This document shows, piece after piece, positions 6,731 to 13,249 of a stretch of DNA of 13,249 bases. The translations under genes and the position numbers were made by a program. The notes beneath the pieces are model-generated. The model did no database searches. It was not told the origin of the DNA and was given only the letters and a program-made list of their open reading frames with translations. Each line of letters opens with the position of its first letter. The first letter of the stretch is position 1. Source of the DNA: Natrialbaceae archaeon (GTDB lineage: Archaea; Halobacteriota; Halobacteria; Halobacteriales; Natrialbaceae); NCBI GenBank assembly GCA_003552325.1, contig PUKM01000172.1, forward strand, positions 1 to 13,249, in the 5' to 3' direction.

Positions 6731-8974
6731 ATGATCGAAGGGACGGTATTTACCGCTGGGCTCGTGATGGCGACGATCCTGTCGGTCGTCCTCGGCGGGA
6801 TGACCTGGCAGTATCGCCACCGCCCTGGAGCCAAACCCTTCTTACTGTTGGTTGCTGGATTAGCCCTCTGGACTGGGACGGCATTTGCCGGCTCGATCGA
6901 GACCAACCCACAGCGAGCACTGGTGTGGTACCGCCTCTCGTATCTCGGCATTCCAACCGTCGTCCTCGGCTGGTTCCTCTTTTCACTCGAGTTCAGCGGT
7001 CGTAGCGAGTGGATCACACGTCGGACGCTCGGCCTCCTCGCCATCCAGCCAGTGGCCTTGCAAGTCGCGGTCTGGACGAACGCCTCGCACAACCTCATCT
7101 GGCGAGACCTCAGTGCCGACCCGTTTGCACAGGCGAGTTACGGGCTCGGATTTTGGATTCACGCGCTCTACTCCTACAGCCTGTTACTCGTCGGCACACT
7201 GGTGTTGTGTTCGTTCGTCCTGTACACAAAAACCCTGTACCGTGATCAGACGGCGGCAATCTTGTTTGCCATCACGATTCCCTGGGTCGTCAACATCCTC
7301 TATCTCTTTACGTCACTTTCAGTCGATCTCACACCGATCGCTCTCGGCGTCTCCGCGGCGGCCTTTGGTTGGTCGATGCTTCGATACGGCTTCATGGACG
7401 TCGTCCCTGTCGCTCGAGAAACCGTTCTCGATGAGATGAACGACGGCGTGCTCGTCCTCGACACGGACCAACGGGTCGTTGATCGCAACCAGGCCATCAA
7501 TCCGTTGCTCGACGTGGGTGACAATCCAGTTGTGGGCAAAGCTGTTACCGAGGTACTGGCTACTGACCGGCTGACGCTCATTGAGGAGGAATCGGGCCGC
7601 GTTGAGACGGGTAACCGAGCCGCTGGGCCGTCCACGCCCAGGTCACTGTCGGCTTTTTTGGCCGTGGACCCCTCGAGTGAGTGTACGTGTGAGGTTCGTC
7701 TCGAAATGAACACGAGGGACCAGCCGAGCCGGACGTACGAACTCACGCTCTCACCCTTTTATGCGAAAAAAGCCGCTCGAACGGGCCAACTCCTGGTCGC
7801 TCGAGACGTCACACTGAGAAAGCGTCGTGAACGAGAACTGGCAGAGACGACGAGCGCACTTGAGCGCCAGTCGCGCGAACAGACGGCGTTGATCGAGAAC
7901 TTACCAGGGATGGTGTATCGTATGCCAGAACCGGGGTCGAACGCGTGTACCTTCGTGAGTAGTGGGGCTGTTACCGTGACGGGGTATCAGCCGGCAACGT
8001 TCGAGTCTGGACGACGGTCGCTCCAGGAGCTGGCCCACGAAGAAGAGAGAGAACGTGTCCTCGAGCGAAAACGAACCGCCATCGATCGAGACGAGCGCTA
8101 CGATATTACGTACCGGATTCGCGATGGGGACGGCGGGGTGCGCTGGATCCGTGACGTAGGGGCAGGCGTCAACACGAGTGACGGCACGCTCGTCACCACG
8201 GTCGGTGTGATGTTGGATGTGACCAGTTCGAAAGAACGTGAACAGCTTGAGGTGCTCAATCGCGTCTTGCGACACAATATTCGGAACGAAATGAACGCTA
8301 TCAGGGGATATACCTCACTCGCCAGGGCCGAAACGACAGAGGCGGGAAGAAAGCACCTCGACATCGTAGAGAAGAAGTCAGCAGCGATCCTCCGGGTGAG
8401 TAATAAAGCTCGGGTCGTTCAGGCGCTTCTCGAATCGCGATCGGGCGTCGACCAGCCCGTCGATCTCGTAGAGGGGCTTCGACGCGCCCTCGAGCAAATC
8501 GATGATCGGTATGGTGATTTGATCCGTGGACACGTTACCATCGAAACCCGGGGCTGTTTCGACAGCGAAAGCCAGAGTGAGGACCCCCTCGAGGGGATCC
8601 TCTGGGTTGACAGCGTGGATCGTCTGTCACGGGCCCTGTATGAACTCCTCGAGAACGCAATTGTGCACGATTCGGGGCAGCCGACACTCGAGATCGAGAT
8701 CGTTGCGAGAGACCGTTCCGTCGATATTCACATCGTCGACACTGGGCCAGGCATTCCGCCCGACGAACGTGATGTACTAGAAACCAAACTCGAGTCGCCA
8801 CTCGACCACGGAAGTGGCCTCGGGTTGTGGATCTGTCAATGGGTCCTTTCGCCAACTGGATCCCTCGCACTCGAACAGGGCGAAAGTGGAACCAGAGCGA
8901 CAGTGTCACTTCCTCGAGCGGAGCTACCGCCGAGCGACAGTGAGCGGCATCCGGTTGAATTCACTGACAGGTAA
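6731..8974 (+). CDS. 7TM-PAS-PAS sensor histidine kinase
   Basis: 747 residues. Residues 1-225 hold about seven membrane segments of the histidine-kinase N-terminal 7TM type. A first PAS-like domain (about 229-365, DEMNDGVLVLDTDQRVVDRN) is followed by a short coiled segment and a second PAS (about 383-500, ENLPGMVYRMPEPG ... RWIRDVGAGV ... VTSSKER). The dimerisation domain carries phospho-acceptor H515 in LRHNIRNEMNAI, the haloarchaeal H-box form. The ATPase domain has N642 in the N-box (ELLENAIVH), DTGPGI (670-675) and GSGLGLW (694-700). It should autophosphorylate and signal to a separate response regulator, none of which lies in this window; there is no receiver domain in the protein. The stimulus is unknown; the PAS domains could bind a cofactor or small ligand. 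The ATG at 6731 fits the strong TATA box upstream. The MATE gene ends 78 bp before, so a functional link is only a possibility. Confidence 0.93.
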   Translation: MIEGTVFTAGLVMATILSVVLGGMTWQYRHRPGAKPFLLLVAGLALWTGTAFAGSIETNPQRALVWYRLSYLGIPTVVLGWFLFSLEFSGRSEWITRRTLGLLAIQPVALQVAVWTNASHNLIWRDLSADPFAQASYGLGFWIHALYSYSLLLVGTLVLCSFVLYTKTLYRDQTAAILFAITIPWVVNILYLFTSLSVDLTPIALGVSAAAFGWSMLRYGFMDVVPVARETVLDEMNDGVLVLDTDQRVVDRNQAINPLLDVGDNPVVGKAVTEVLATDRLTLIEEESGRVETGNRAAGPSTPRSLSAFLAVDPSSECTCEVRLEMNTRDQPSRTYELTLSPFYAKKAARTGQLLVARDVTLRKRRERELAETTSALERQSREQTALIENLPGMVYRMPEPGSNACTFVSSGAVTVTGYQPATFESGRRSLQELAHEEERERVLERKRTAIDRDERYDITYRIRDGDGGVRWIRDVGAGVNTSDGTLVTTVGVMLDVTSSKEREQLEVLNRVLRHNIRNEMNAIRGYTSLARAETTEAGRKHLDIVEKKSAAILRVSNKARVVQALLESRSGVDQPVDLVEGLRRALEQIDDRYGDLIRGHVTIETRGCFDSESQSEDPLEGILWVDSVDRLSRALYELLENAIVHDSGQPTLEIEIVARDRSVDIHIVDTGPGIPPDERDVLETKLESPLDHGSGLGLWICQWVLSPTGSLALEQGESGTRATVSLPRAELPPSDSERHPVEFTDR

Positions 8975-9009
8975 TCGGGGCGAACTGCCCCGTCGAGGCA
9001 GACCCTGCT

Positions 9010-9020
9010 CGTGGGTCACG
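9010..9020. promoter_or_regulatory. Operator-like palindrome 1 upstream of the M24 gene
   Basis: CGTGGGTCACG is a CGTG-N3-CACG inverted repeat. It shares GGGTCACG with a second palindrome at 9042-9054; the two bracket the TATA box. Confidence 0.45.
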
Positions 9021-9027
9021 GAAGCTT

Positions 9028-9035
9028 TCTTATAC
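9028..9035 (+). promoter_or_regulatory. TATA box of the M24 gene
   Basis: TCTTATAC is centred about 24 nt before the ATG at 9056, as for a leaderless haloarchaeal promoter. Confidence 0.55.
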
Positions 9036-9041
9036 ATCGTT

Positions 9042-9054
9042 CGTGAGGGTCACG
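9042..9054. promoter_or_regulatory. Operator-like palindrome 2 at the M24 start
   Basis: CGTGAGGGTCACG has perfect 5-bp arms around GGG and ends 1 nt before the ATG. Its centre is about 33 bp (three helical turns) from palindrome 1. Protein bound here would cover the predicted transcription start. The GAGGG inside could also act weakly as a ribosome site. Confidence 0.45.
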
Positions 9055-9055
9055 T

Positions 9056-10324
9056 ATGTACGACCGCGAGTTCATGGAAGGCACTCGAGGCACGCAGGCA
9101 GTCGATTGGGAAGCACGAATCGACGTTTCCCGCCTTCGCCGAGAGCGCTACGAACGGGCGCTCGAGCACCTTCAGGAGACGGAACTCGGTGCGATGTTAT
9201 TGGTTTCCGATCCGAATATCCGCTATGTCACCGGCCTCGCGATGACTGGCGGGAGCGGCGCGGATCACTACACTGTCCTCACCGAAACTGGCGACGTAAT
9301 TCACTGGGATACGGCAGACCATGCGAGCAACCAGCGATTCAACTGCCCGTGGCTGACGGATATCCGATACGCCTGTCCGGGTCTCGGCAACGTGCCTCGA
9401 GCCTCAGGGCGAGATTCGGCGCGGCGGTTTCTCACCACGACAATGGCCGAAACCGTCGCCACGGCGCTCGAGGAGTACGGCGTCGCCGACGAGACACTGG
9501 GACTCGACGTCGGCAACGGCGCGTTGCTCGAGGCGTTCGACGCTCGAGGGATCGACGCTGAAAGCGAGACGGTCCCGAAGGTGATGGAAGACGCTCGGAA
9601 AATTAAAACGCGAGACGAAATCGAGTGTCTCCGCCAGGTGGCGGCTCTCTGTGAGGCTGGCTTTCAACGGATTTGTGAGGTTGCCAAACCCGGTGCGCGT
9701 GAAACAGACCTTTGGGGGGCGGCGTGTGAGACGCTCTGGAAAGGCGGTGCGTTCGTCGGCGGCGGGTACGTGACGTCCGGGCCGAACACCTGGCCGAAAC
9801 ACCAGGCGAATACGACCGATCGGATGATCCGTCCTGGTGATTTGGTGTACGCTGACTTCTACAACATCGGCTATCTCGGCTACCGCTCGTGTTATTACCG
9901 AACGTTTTCGATGGGAAAACCGACGCCAGCGCAGCAAGACGCCTACGAAATCGCCCGTGACAACCTGTACGACGTGCTCGAGCGAATCGAGCCCGGGGCA
10001 ACTACCGACGAGATCTGTGCCGGCTTTCCGGATATGGACGGTGAACACGCCGAGTTTTACGACGCCGATGAACACTGGCAACTGACGACGAACCACTGGG
10101 CACACGGTCTGGGCCTTCAGTTGTACGAGGTACCGTTGATCTGGCGTGGACTCTCACCGGAGCATCCGATCGAAATCGAGGAAGGAATGACGATGGCCGT
10201 CGAAACGCAGGAACCCGCGGATCGACAGGGTGTTCGCGTCGAAGAGATGGTCGTCGTCCGCGAGAACGGCGTCGAAATCCTCAGCCAGTGGCCGGTCGAG
10301 GAGATCACCCAGATCGAGTACTGA
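9056..10324 (+). CDS. M24 (creatinase/prolidase fold) protein with altered metal site
   Basis: 422 residues. The N-terminal creatinase-like domain (about 1-175) includes MLLVSDPNIRYVTGL (47-61). The C-terminal pita-bread domain begins near 183 with KTRDEIECLRQ. Retained M24 features are SGPNTWPKH (241-249), H350 in HWAHGLGL, E383 in AVETQEP and E396 in GVRVEE. The two catalytic-site aspartates are changed: in ADFYNIGYLGYRSCYYRTF (266-284) D267 remains, but the residue two later is Tyr269 and the position of the second ligand (usually D in GYxSDxxRT) is Cys279. Family members include Xaa-Pro peptidases, creatinase (no metal), ectoine hydrolase and the DMSP lyase DddP. The loop spacing here is like DddP. 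Substrate is unknown; ordinary dimetal peptidase activity is doubtful. It has its own TATA box flanked by two palindromes, suggesting tight control. Its stop lies 6 bp from that of the convergent lipoprotein gene. Confidence 0.88.
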   Translation: MYDREFMEGTRGTQAVDWEARIDVSRLRRERYERALEHLQETELGAMLLVSDPNIRYVTGLAMTGGSGADHYTVLTETGDVIHWDTADHASNQRFNCPWLTDIRYACPGLGNVPRASGRDSARRFLTTTMAETVATALEEYGVADETLGLDVGNGALLEAFDARGIDAESETVPKVMEDARKIKTRDEIECLRQVAALCEAGFQRICEVAKPGARETDLWGAACETLWKGGAFVGGGYVTSGPNTWPKHQANTTDRMIRPGDLVYADFYNIGYLGYRSCYYRTFSMGKPTPAQQDAYEIARDNLYDVLERIEPGATTDEICAGFPDMDGEHAEFYDADEHWQLTTNHWAHGLGLQLYEVPLIWRGLSPEHPIEIEEGMTMAVETQEPADRQGVRVEEMVVVRENGVEILSQWPVEEITQIEY

Positions 10325-10330
10325 AGATAG

Positions 10331-10723
10331 CTACAACTCGAAGGACTCAACGGTTTCAGTTGCAGTCGCGTTATCGATTGGATCGCCTACCTCGAGGGTT
10401 CCCCGATAGCCGACCAGATCGTATGCGCCATCCTCAGTGATCGTCGCTGTTTCGCCTTGGTCGGTGAGTGTTTCCTCAACAGTGTCTTCGGAGACGATGG
10501 CAAGCCCATCGGCATTCTGCTTACTCAGGAGCGATACGTCCGCTTCGCTCTCAGTGTTCGCCAAATCGAAAGCAACGCTCGGTGGACCTGTCTCCTCTTC
10601 ACTCTCATTTGTTGCCCCATCGAGACAACCGACAAACCCGGTGAGTGCTGTCGCACCGCACCCGATAATATGACGGCGTGTGGGCCATCCTCCCAGACTC
10701 GACCCGTCCTGTGGTTCGTTCAT
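10331..10723 (-). CDS. Small Tat-exported lipoprotein, function unknown
   Basis: 130 residues. The N-terminus is a twin-arginine lipoprotein signal: TRRHIIG (15-21, RR at 16-17), a short hydrophobic stretch ATALTGFVG and a lipobox-type FVGC ending at C33. The mature part (about 97 residues) is acidic (SEEETGPP, ESEAD), as expected for a protein outside the cell in high salt, and should be anchored to the outer face of the membrane. It has the look of a small beta-sandwich (SVAFDL ... ADVSLL ... TATITEDGAYDLVGYRGTLEVGD), recalling the extracellular domain of haloarchaeal pilin-like proteins, but I do not recognise a family. A TATA-like element lies 26 nt upstream of the ATG, so the message is probably leaderless. 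It is convergent with the M24 gene and divergent from the 163-residue gene; no functional link is evident. Confidence 0.82.
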   Translation of the reverse strand: MNEPQDGSSLGGWPTRRHIIGCGATALTGFVGCLDGATNESEEETGPPSVAFDLANTESEADVSLLSKQNADGLAIVSEDTVEETLTDQGETATITEDGAYDLVGYRGTLEVGDPIDNATATETVESFEL

Positions 10724-10745
10724 ACCAGCATGTAATGGTTGGACA

Positions 10746-10752
10746 GTATATC
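10746..10752 (-). promoter_or_regulatory. TATA box of the lipoprotein gene
   Basis: On the minus strand GATATAC lies about 26 nt upstream of the ATG at 10723, giving a leaderless start. Confidence 0.5.
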
Positions 10753-10799
10753 ATTTCTGATGAGAATTGGACTCGGAGGCAAATGCTTGAGCAGCCAGA

Positions 10800-10807
10800 G
10801 CAATTAT
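10800..10807 (+). promoter_or_regulatory. TATA-like element of the 163-residue gene
   Basis: GCAATTAT is centred about 29 nt upstream of the ATG at 10833, which has no Shine-Dalgarno. A leaderless transcript is likely. Confidence 0.4.
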
Positions 10808-10832
10808 CTCGACTGCCCACACAACAGCGACC

Positions 10833-11324
10833 ATGTCACTCGCCGCAGCGACCAGGGATGCTGTGGATGCCCAGCCCGTCGTCTACGCTGCACTCGAGGC
10901 AGCCATCGCCAACTATACGGCCGTCGCGAGGTACCTCGACGTCGATGGGGATACTGAGGCCGTGGCCACAGCGCTCCGACGATATGCGAGCGAACTCGAG
11001 GCGTCGGCATCGGATGCACCCGATCGGACCGTCCGGGTCCAGATGCAGAGCGGCCTCGAACCAGGTGTCGACCCGGCCGAGGCACTCCTCGTCGTCGGGG
11101 AGACAGCACTCGGAACGGGCGAGGGGCGAGGGACACACACCGCCATCATCGTCACCGGGGACGTTGACGGGAGCACACTCGCAGTCGCACTTGCGGCACT
11201 CTTCATTCAGGACATCGAGCCCGTGGCTGCCGCTGGGACCGGTGACGTCGTCTCTCTGGTCGTCGACCGACTCGAGGGAGCGAACGCGGTACGGGCTGTC
11301 GAGCGAAGCCTCGAGACGGTGTGA
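10833..11324 (+). CDS. Conserved haloarchaeal-type protein with ACT-like C-terminal half
   Basis: 163 residues; I do not recognise a named family with certainty. Residues 1-60 are alpha-helical (AVDAQPVVYAALEAAIANYTA, then a VDGDTEAVATALRRYASEL segment) and could form a helix-turn-helix. Residues 66-163 alternate strands and helices, and 101-162 read as a beta-alpha-beta-beta-alpha unit: THTAIIVTGDVDG, a helix through LAALFIQ, GDVVSLVVDR, and the final GANAVRAVERSLE helix. That topology resembles ACT or ferredoxin-like ligand-binding domains. A DNA-binding plus ligand-sensing regulator is therefore one reading (inference). It sits 81 bp upstream of cysS in the same direction, but cysS has its own promoter, so the two need not be co-transcribed. 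Soluble, no cysteines, no signal peptide. Confidence 0.8.
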   Translation: MSLAAATRDAVDAQPVVYAALEAAIANYTAVARYLDVDGDTEAVATALRRYASELEASASDAPDRTVRVQMQSGLEPGVDPAEALLVVGETALGTGEGRGTHTAIIVTGDVDGSTLAVALAALFIQDIEPVAAAGTGDVVSLVVDRLEGANAVRAVERSLETV

Positions 11325-11373
11325 CCGAGGCCATGGAAGAATCCGGTGACGAGACGAGTGGTGAGATGCCACG

Positions 11374-11380
11374 CTTTATG
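11374..11380 (+). promoter_or_regulatory. TATA box of cysS
   Basis: CTTTATG is centred about 29 nt before the ATG at 11406. It supports that ATG, not the in-frame ATG at 11346, as the true start with a leaderless message. Confidence 0.6.
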
Positions 11381-11405
11381 TGGTGGCCACGGATACGATA
11401 CCACA

Positions 11406-12923
11406 ATGACCCTGTACGTGACGAACACGTTGACGGGCGAGACGGAGCCCTTCGAGCCACAGGATCCCGAAAACGTTCTTCTCTACTACTGTGGCCTGAC
11501 GGTCTCCGATCCCCCACACCTCGGGCATGCCCGTTCGTGGGTCCACGTCGACGTCATGCACCGCTGGCTCGAGCACCTCGGATACGGTGTCCGCCACGTT
11601 GAAAACTTCACTGACGTCAACGAGAAGATCGTTGCCCGCGTTGGACAGGACGACCTCGGGGAAACCGAAGCCGAAGTCGCAGACAGCTACATCGAACGAA
11701 CGATCGCGGACATGCGCGCGCTCAATCTGCGCCGTGCGGAGGTCTACCCGCGTGTGTCGACGCACATTCCGGAGATTATCGACCTCATCGAGACGCTGAT
11801 CGAGCGTGGCTACGCGTACGAATCGAACGGGTCGGTCTACTTCGACGTGACCGAATTCGAGGACTACGGCGCACTGTCGAATCAGGACCTCGAGGCCATC
11901 GAAATGCAGGGCGAGGCCGACGAACGGGCCGAGAAACGTCACCCGGCAGATTTCGCGCTGTGGAAAGCGGGCGGTGTGGCCCCCGAAGCCGTCACTGAGC
12001 ACGCCAAGGGGATGACCTGGGAACGACCACCCAGCGGACAGACCTGGGACTCCCCCTGGGGTCCAGGCCGCCCCGGATGGCACATCGAGTGTTCGGCCAT
12101 GAGCATGACCCATCTGGGAGAGACCCTCGACATCCACGTCGGCGGGCGGGACCTCGTCTTCCCCCATCACGAAAACGAGATCGCCCAGAGTGAGGCCGCA
12201 ACGGGCCAGCAGTTCGCCACGTACTGGCTGCACTGTGAACTGTTCCAGATGGCAGATGAGAAGATGTCCTCGAGTCTCGGGAATTTCGTCACCGTCGAGG
12301 AGGCCATAGAGCAGTGGGGCACGAACGTGCTTCGGACGTTCCTCACTGCCGGTTCCTACAATAGCACACAGCTCTACGCTGACGAAACGATCGCCGAGGC
12401 CGAAGAACGCTGGACTCGTCTCGAGCGAGCCTACGAGACGGCTGTCTCGGCACTCGATTCCCCGGCAGCGGGGACGACAGTCGAGGACGAGGACCTACAG
12501 GAGACCGTCGAACGTGCACGCATGGACTTTACCGAGGCCATGAACAACGATTTCAACACTCGCGAGGCGCAGGCGACGCTCCTCTCTGTGGCTTCGGGGA
12601 TCAACCGACACCTCGAGGGTGTGGGTGAGAACGGGGCGACAGTCCGTGATTCAACACAGCCGACCTACGACTATCAGGGACTCAAACGGGCTGTCGAGAC
12701 GCTCGAGGAACTCGGCGACATACTCGGATTGGCGTTCGGTGATTCGACCACTGAGGGAACGGTCGACATCGCTGGCCAATTAGTCGAATTGATTCTCGAG
12801 ATCCGGAGCCAGGAACGGGACGCAGGGAACTACGAACGTGCAGACGCGTTGCGTGACGAACTCGCGACACTGGGCATCGAAGTGCAGGACGACGCGGATG
12901 GTGTGAGTTACCGTTTACCCTGA
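11406..12923 (+). CDS. cysS: Cysteinyl-tRNA synthetase
   Basis: 505 residues from the chosen start. This class I aminoacyl-tRNA synthetase joins cysteine to tRNA-Cys using ATP. The HIGH motif is HLGH (38-41, in SDPPHLGHARSW) and the KMSKS loop is KMSSS (286-290). The zinc site that selects cysteine is complete: C29 in YYCGLTV, C229 in WHIECSAM, and the histidine/glutamate of FPHHENEIAQSEA (H254, E258). DFALWK (182-187) and WDSPWGPGRPGWHIECSAM (214-232) are standard family blocks, here separated by about 26 residues (188-213), longer than in most bacteria. The C-terminal anticodon-binding helical domain ends with RDAGNYERADALRDEL and GVSYRLP. The open frame extends 20 codons upstream to ATG 11346, but that extension (rich in R, C, H, G) is unlike the family and lies upstream of the TATA box. 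It converges on the amidohydrolase gene. Confidence 0.96.
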   Translation: MTLYVTNTLTGETEPFEPQDPENVLLYYCGLTVSDPPHLGHARSWVHVDVMHRWLEHLGYGVRHVENFTDVNEKIVARVGQDDLGETEAEVADSYIERTIADMRALNLRRAEVYPRVSTHIPEIIDLIETLIERGYAYESNGSVYFDVTEFEDYGALSNQDLEAIEMQGEADERAEKRHPADFALWKAGGVAPEAVTEHAKGMTWERPPSGQTWDSPWGPGRPGWHIECSAMSMTHLGETLDIHVGGRDLVFPHHENEIAQSEAATGQQFATYWLHCELFQMADEKMSSSLGNFVTVEEAIEQWGTNVLRTFLTAGSYNSTQLYADETIAEAEERWTRLERAYETAVSALDSPAAGTTVEDEDLQETVERARMDFTEAMNNDFNTREAQATLLSVASGINRHLEGVGENGATVRDSTQPTYDYQGLKRAVETLEELGDILGLAFGDSTTEGTVDIAGQLVELILEIRSQERDAGNYERADALRDELATLGIEVQDDADGVSYRLP

Positions 12924-12967
12924 CACGCACCAACGTGAATAGGAAACGTAGGGAAGAACAAAACGTA

Positions 12968-12980
12968 CGAGACTTTCTCG
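12968..12980 (+). terminator. Small hairpin between convergent cysS and amidohydrolase genes
   Basis: CGAGACTTTCTCG has perfect 5-bp arms and a 3-nt loop, 45 nt past the cysS stop, in a 74-bp convergent spacer. There is no long T run after it. Archaeal terminators depend more on T runs than on stems, so this is a weak candidate. Confidence 0.25.
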
Positions 12981-12997
12981 AGGCTGGAGCGGTCGAC

Positions 12998-13249
12998 TCA
13001 GGAGACGTCGACACGCGTCCCGTAGCCAGCATCTCCAATGACGTCCGCTCCGTCGTACACGACTTCCCCCCGAACGATCGTCGTGACGGCTTTCCCCGTG
13101 AAACTCTCTCCTTCGAACGGCGTGACGCGGGTTTTCGAATGGAGCATGGTCCGATCCTCGAGCGTCCACTCGAGGTCGGGATCGACGATGGTGATATCCG
13201 CATCGGTGCCGACCTGGAGTGACCCTTTCTGTGGATACATCCCCCAGAC
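12998..13249 (-). CDS. Dihydroorotase/allantoinase-type amidohydrolase, C-terminal fragment
   Basis: Only the last 83 codons are in the window; the frame runs off the right edge (first visible residues VWGMYPQKGSL) and stops at 12998-13000. The segment MYPQKGSLQVGTDADITIVDP is the typical C-terminal block of cyclic amidohydrolases, where the chain returns from the TIM barrel to the beta-sandwich. SKTRVTPFEGESFTGKAVTTIVRGEVVYD follows, closest in style to dihydroorotase (pyrimidine synthesis) or allantoinase (purine breakdown). The metal-binding residues lie outside the window, so the two cannot be separated here. It is convergent with cysS, 74 bp apart. Confidence 0.8.
   Translation of the reverse strand, partial: VWGMYPQKGSLQVGTDADITIVDPDLEWTLEDRTMLHSKTRVTPFEGESFTGKAVTTIVRGEVVYDGADVIGDAGYGTRVDVS

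Noticed and set aside
5123..8974. MATE and histidine kinase as one operon
   Set aside because: The 78-bp gap holds the strongest TATA box of the window at leaderless spacing from the kinase start, so independent transcription is more likely.
10678..11349. 223-codon plus-strand frame overlapping the lipoprotein promoter and the 163-residue gene
   Set aside because: Different frame from the ACT-like protein, Ser/Arg/His-rich composition unlike an acidic haloarchaeal protein, and overlaps two better genes.
11376..12233. 285-codon open frame antisense to cysS
   Set aside because: Entirely inside a gene with all CysRS motifs; no recognisable domain and no promoter or ribosome site.

Overview
The window reads as chromosomal DNA of a haloarchaeon. 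Support comes from acidic proteins, haloarchaea-specific families, TATA-like boxes about 24-32 nt upstream of start codons with no Shine-Dalgarno (leaderless transcripts), a Tat-type lipoprotein, a geranylgeranyl-reductase-type flavoprotein of archaeal lipid metabolism, and a HNIRNE-type histidine kinase. The hexamer CTCGAG is extremely frequent (about 55 by eye). I associate that with the Natrialbales, but the species cannot be named from this.

Layout. 14-1255 (-): an unnamed 413-residue protein with a PD-(D/E)XK nuclease-like signature. It is divergent, across a 212-bp repeat-containing spacer, from a tight three-gene operon at 1468-3293 (+): a small GTPase, a DUF2073-type protein and a zinc-ribbon protein. 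This is the oapABC/arvABC set: first named origin-associated proteins, and more recently reported to drive extracellular-vesicle formation in Haloferax. 3294-3482 is a 189-bp convergent spacer in which I see no gene or clear terminator. 3483-4970 (-): the geranylgeranyl-reductase-family FAD enzyme, divergent from a MATE exporter at 5123-6652 (+); the 152-bp spacer holds two inverted repeats. 6731-8974 (+): a 7TM-PAS-PAS sensor histidine kinase with its own promoter and no response regulator nearby. 9056-10324 (+): an M24 (creatinase/prolidase-fold) protein with altered metal ligands and two operator-like palindromes around its promoter. It converges 6 bp away on a small Tat lipoprotein (10331-10723, -). 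10833-11324 (+): a small protein with an ACT-like C-terminal half. 11406-12923 (+): cysteinyl-tRNA synthetase. 12998 to the right edge (-): the C-terminal part of a dihydroorotase/allantoinase-type amidohydrolase.

How it works together. Only arvABC is a convincing operon; the other genes mostly carry their own promoters. The most notable themes are the vesiculation GTPase module with an amphipathic N-terminal helix and a leadered, Shine-Dalgarno-bearing mRNA, the lipid-chain reductase convergent with it, and the M24 protein that has probably lost its canonical dimetal site. I found no tRNA, rRNA, CRISPR array, insertion sequence or prophage signal.
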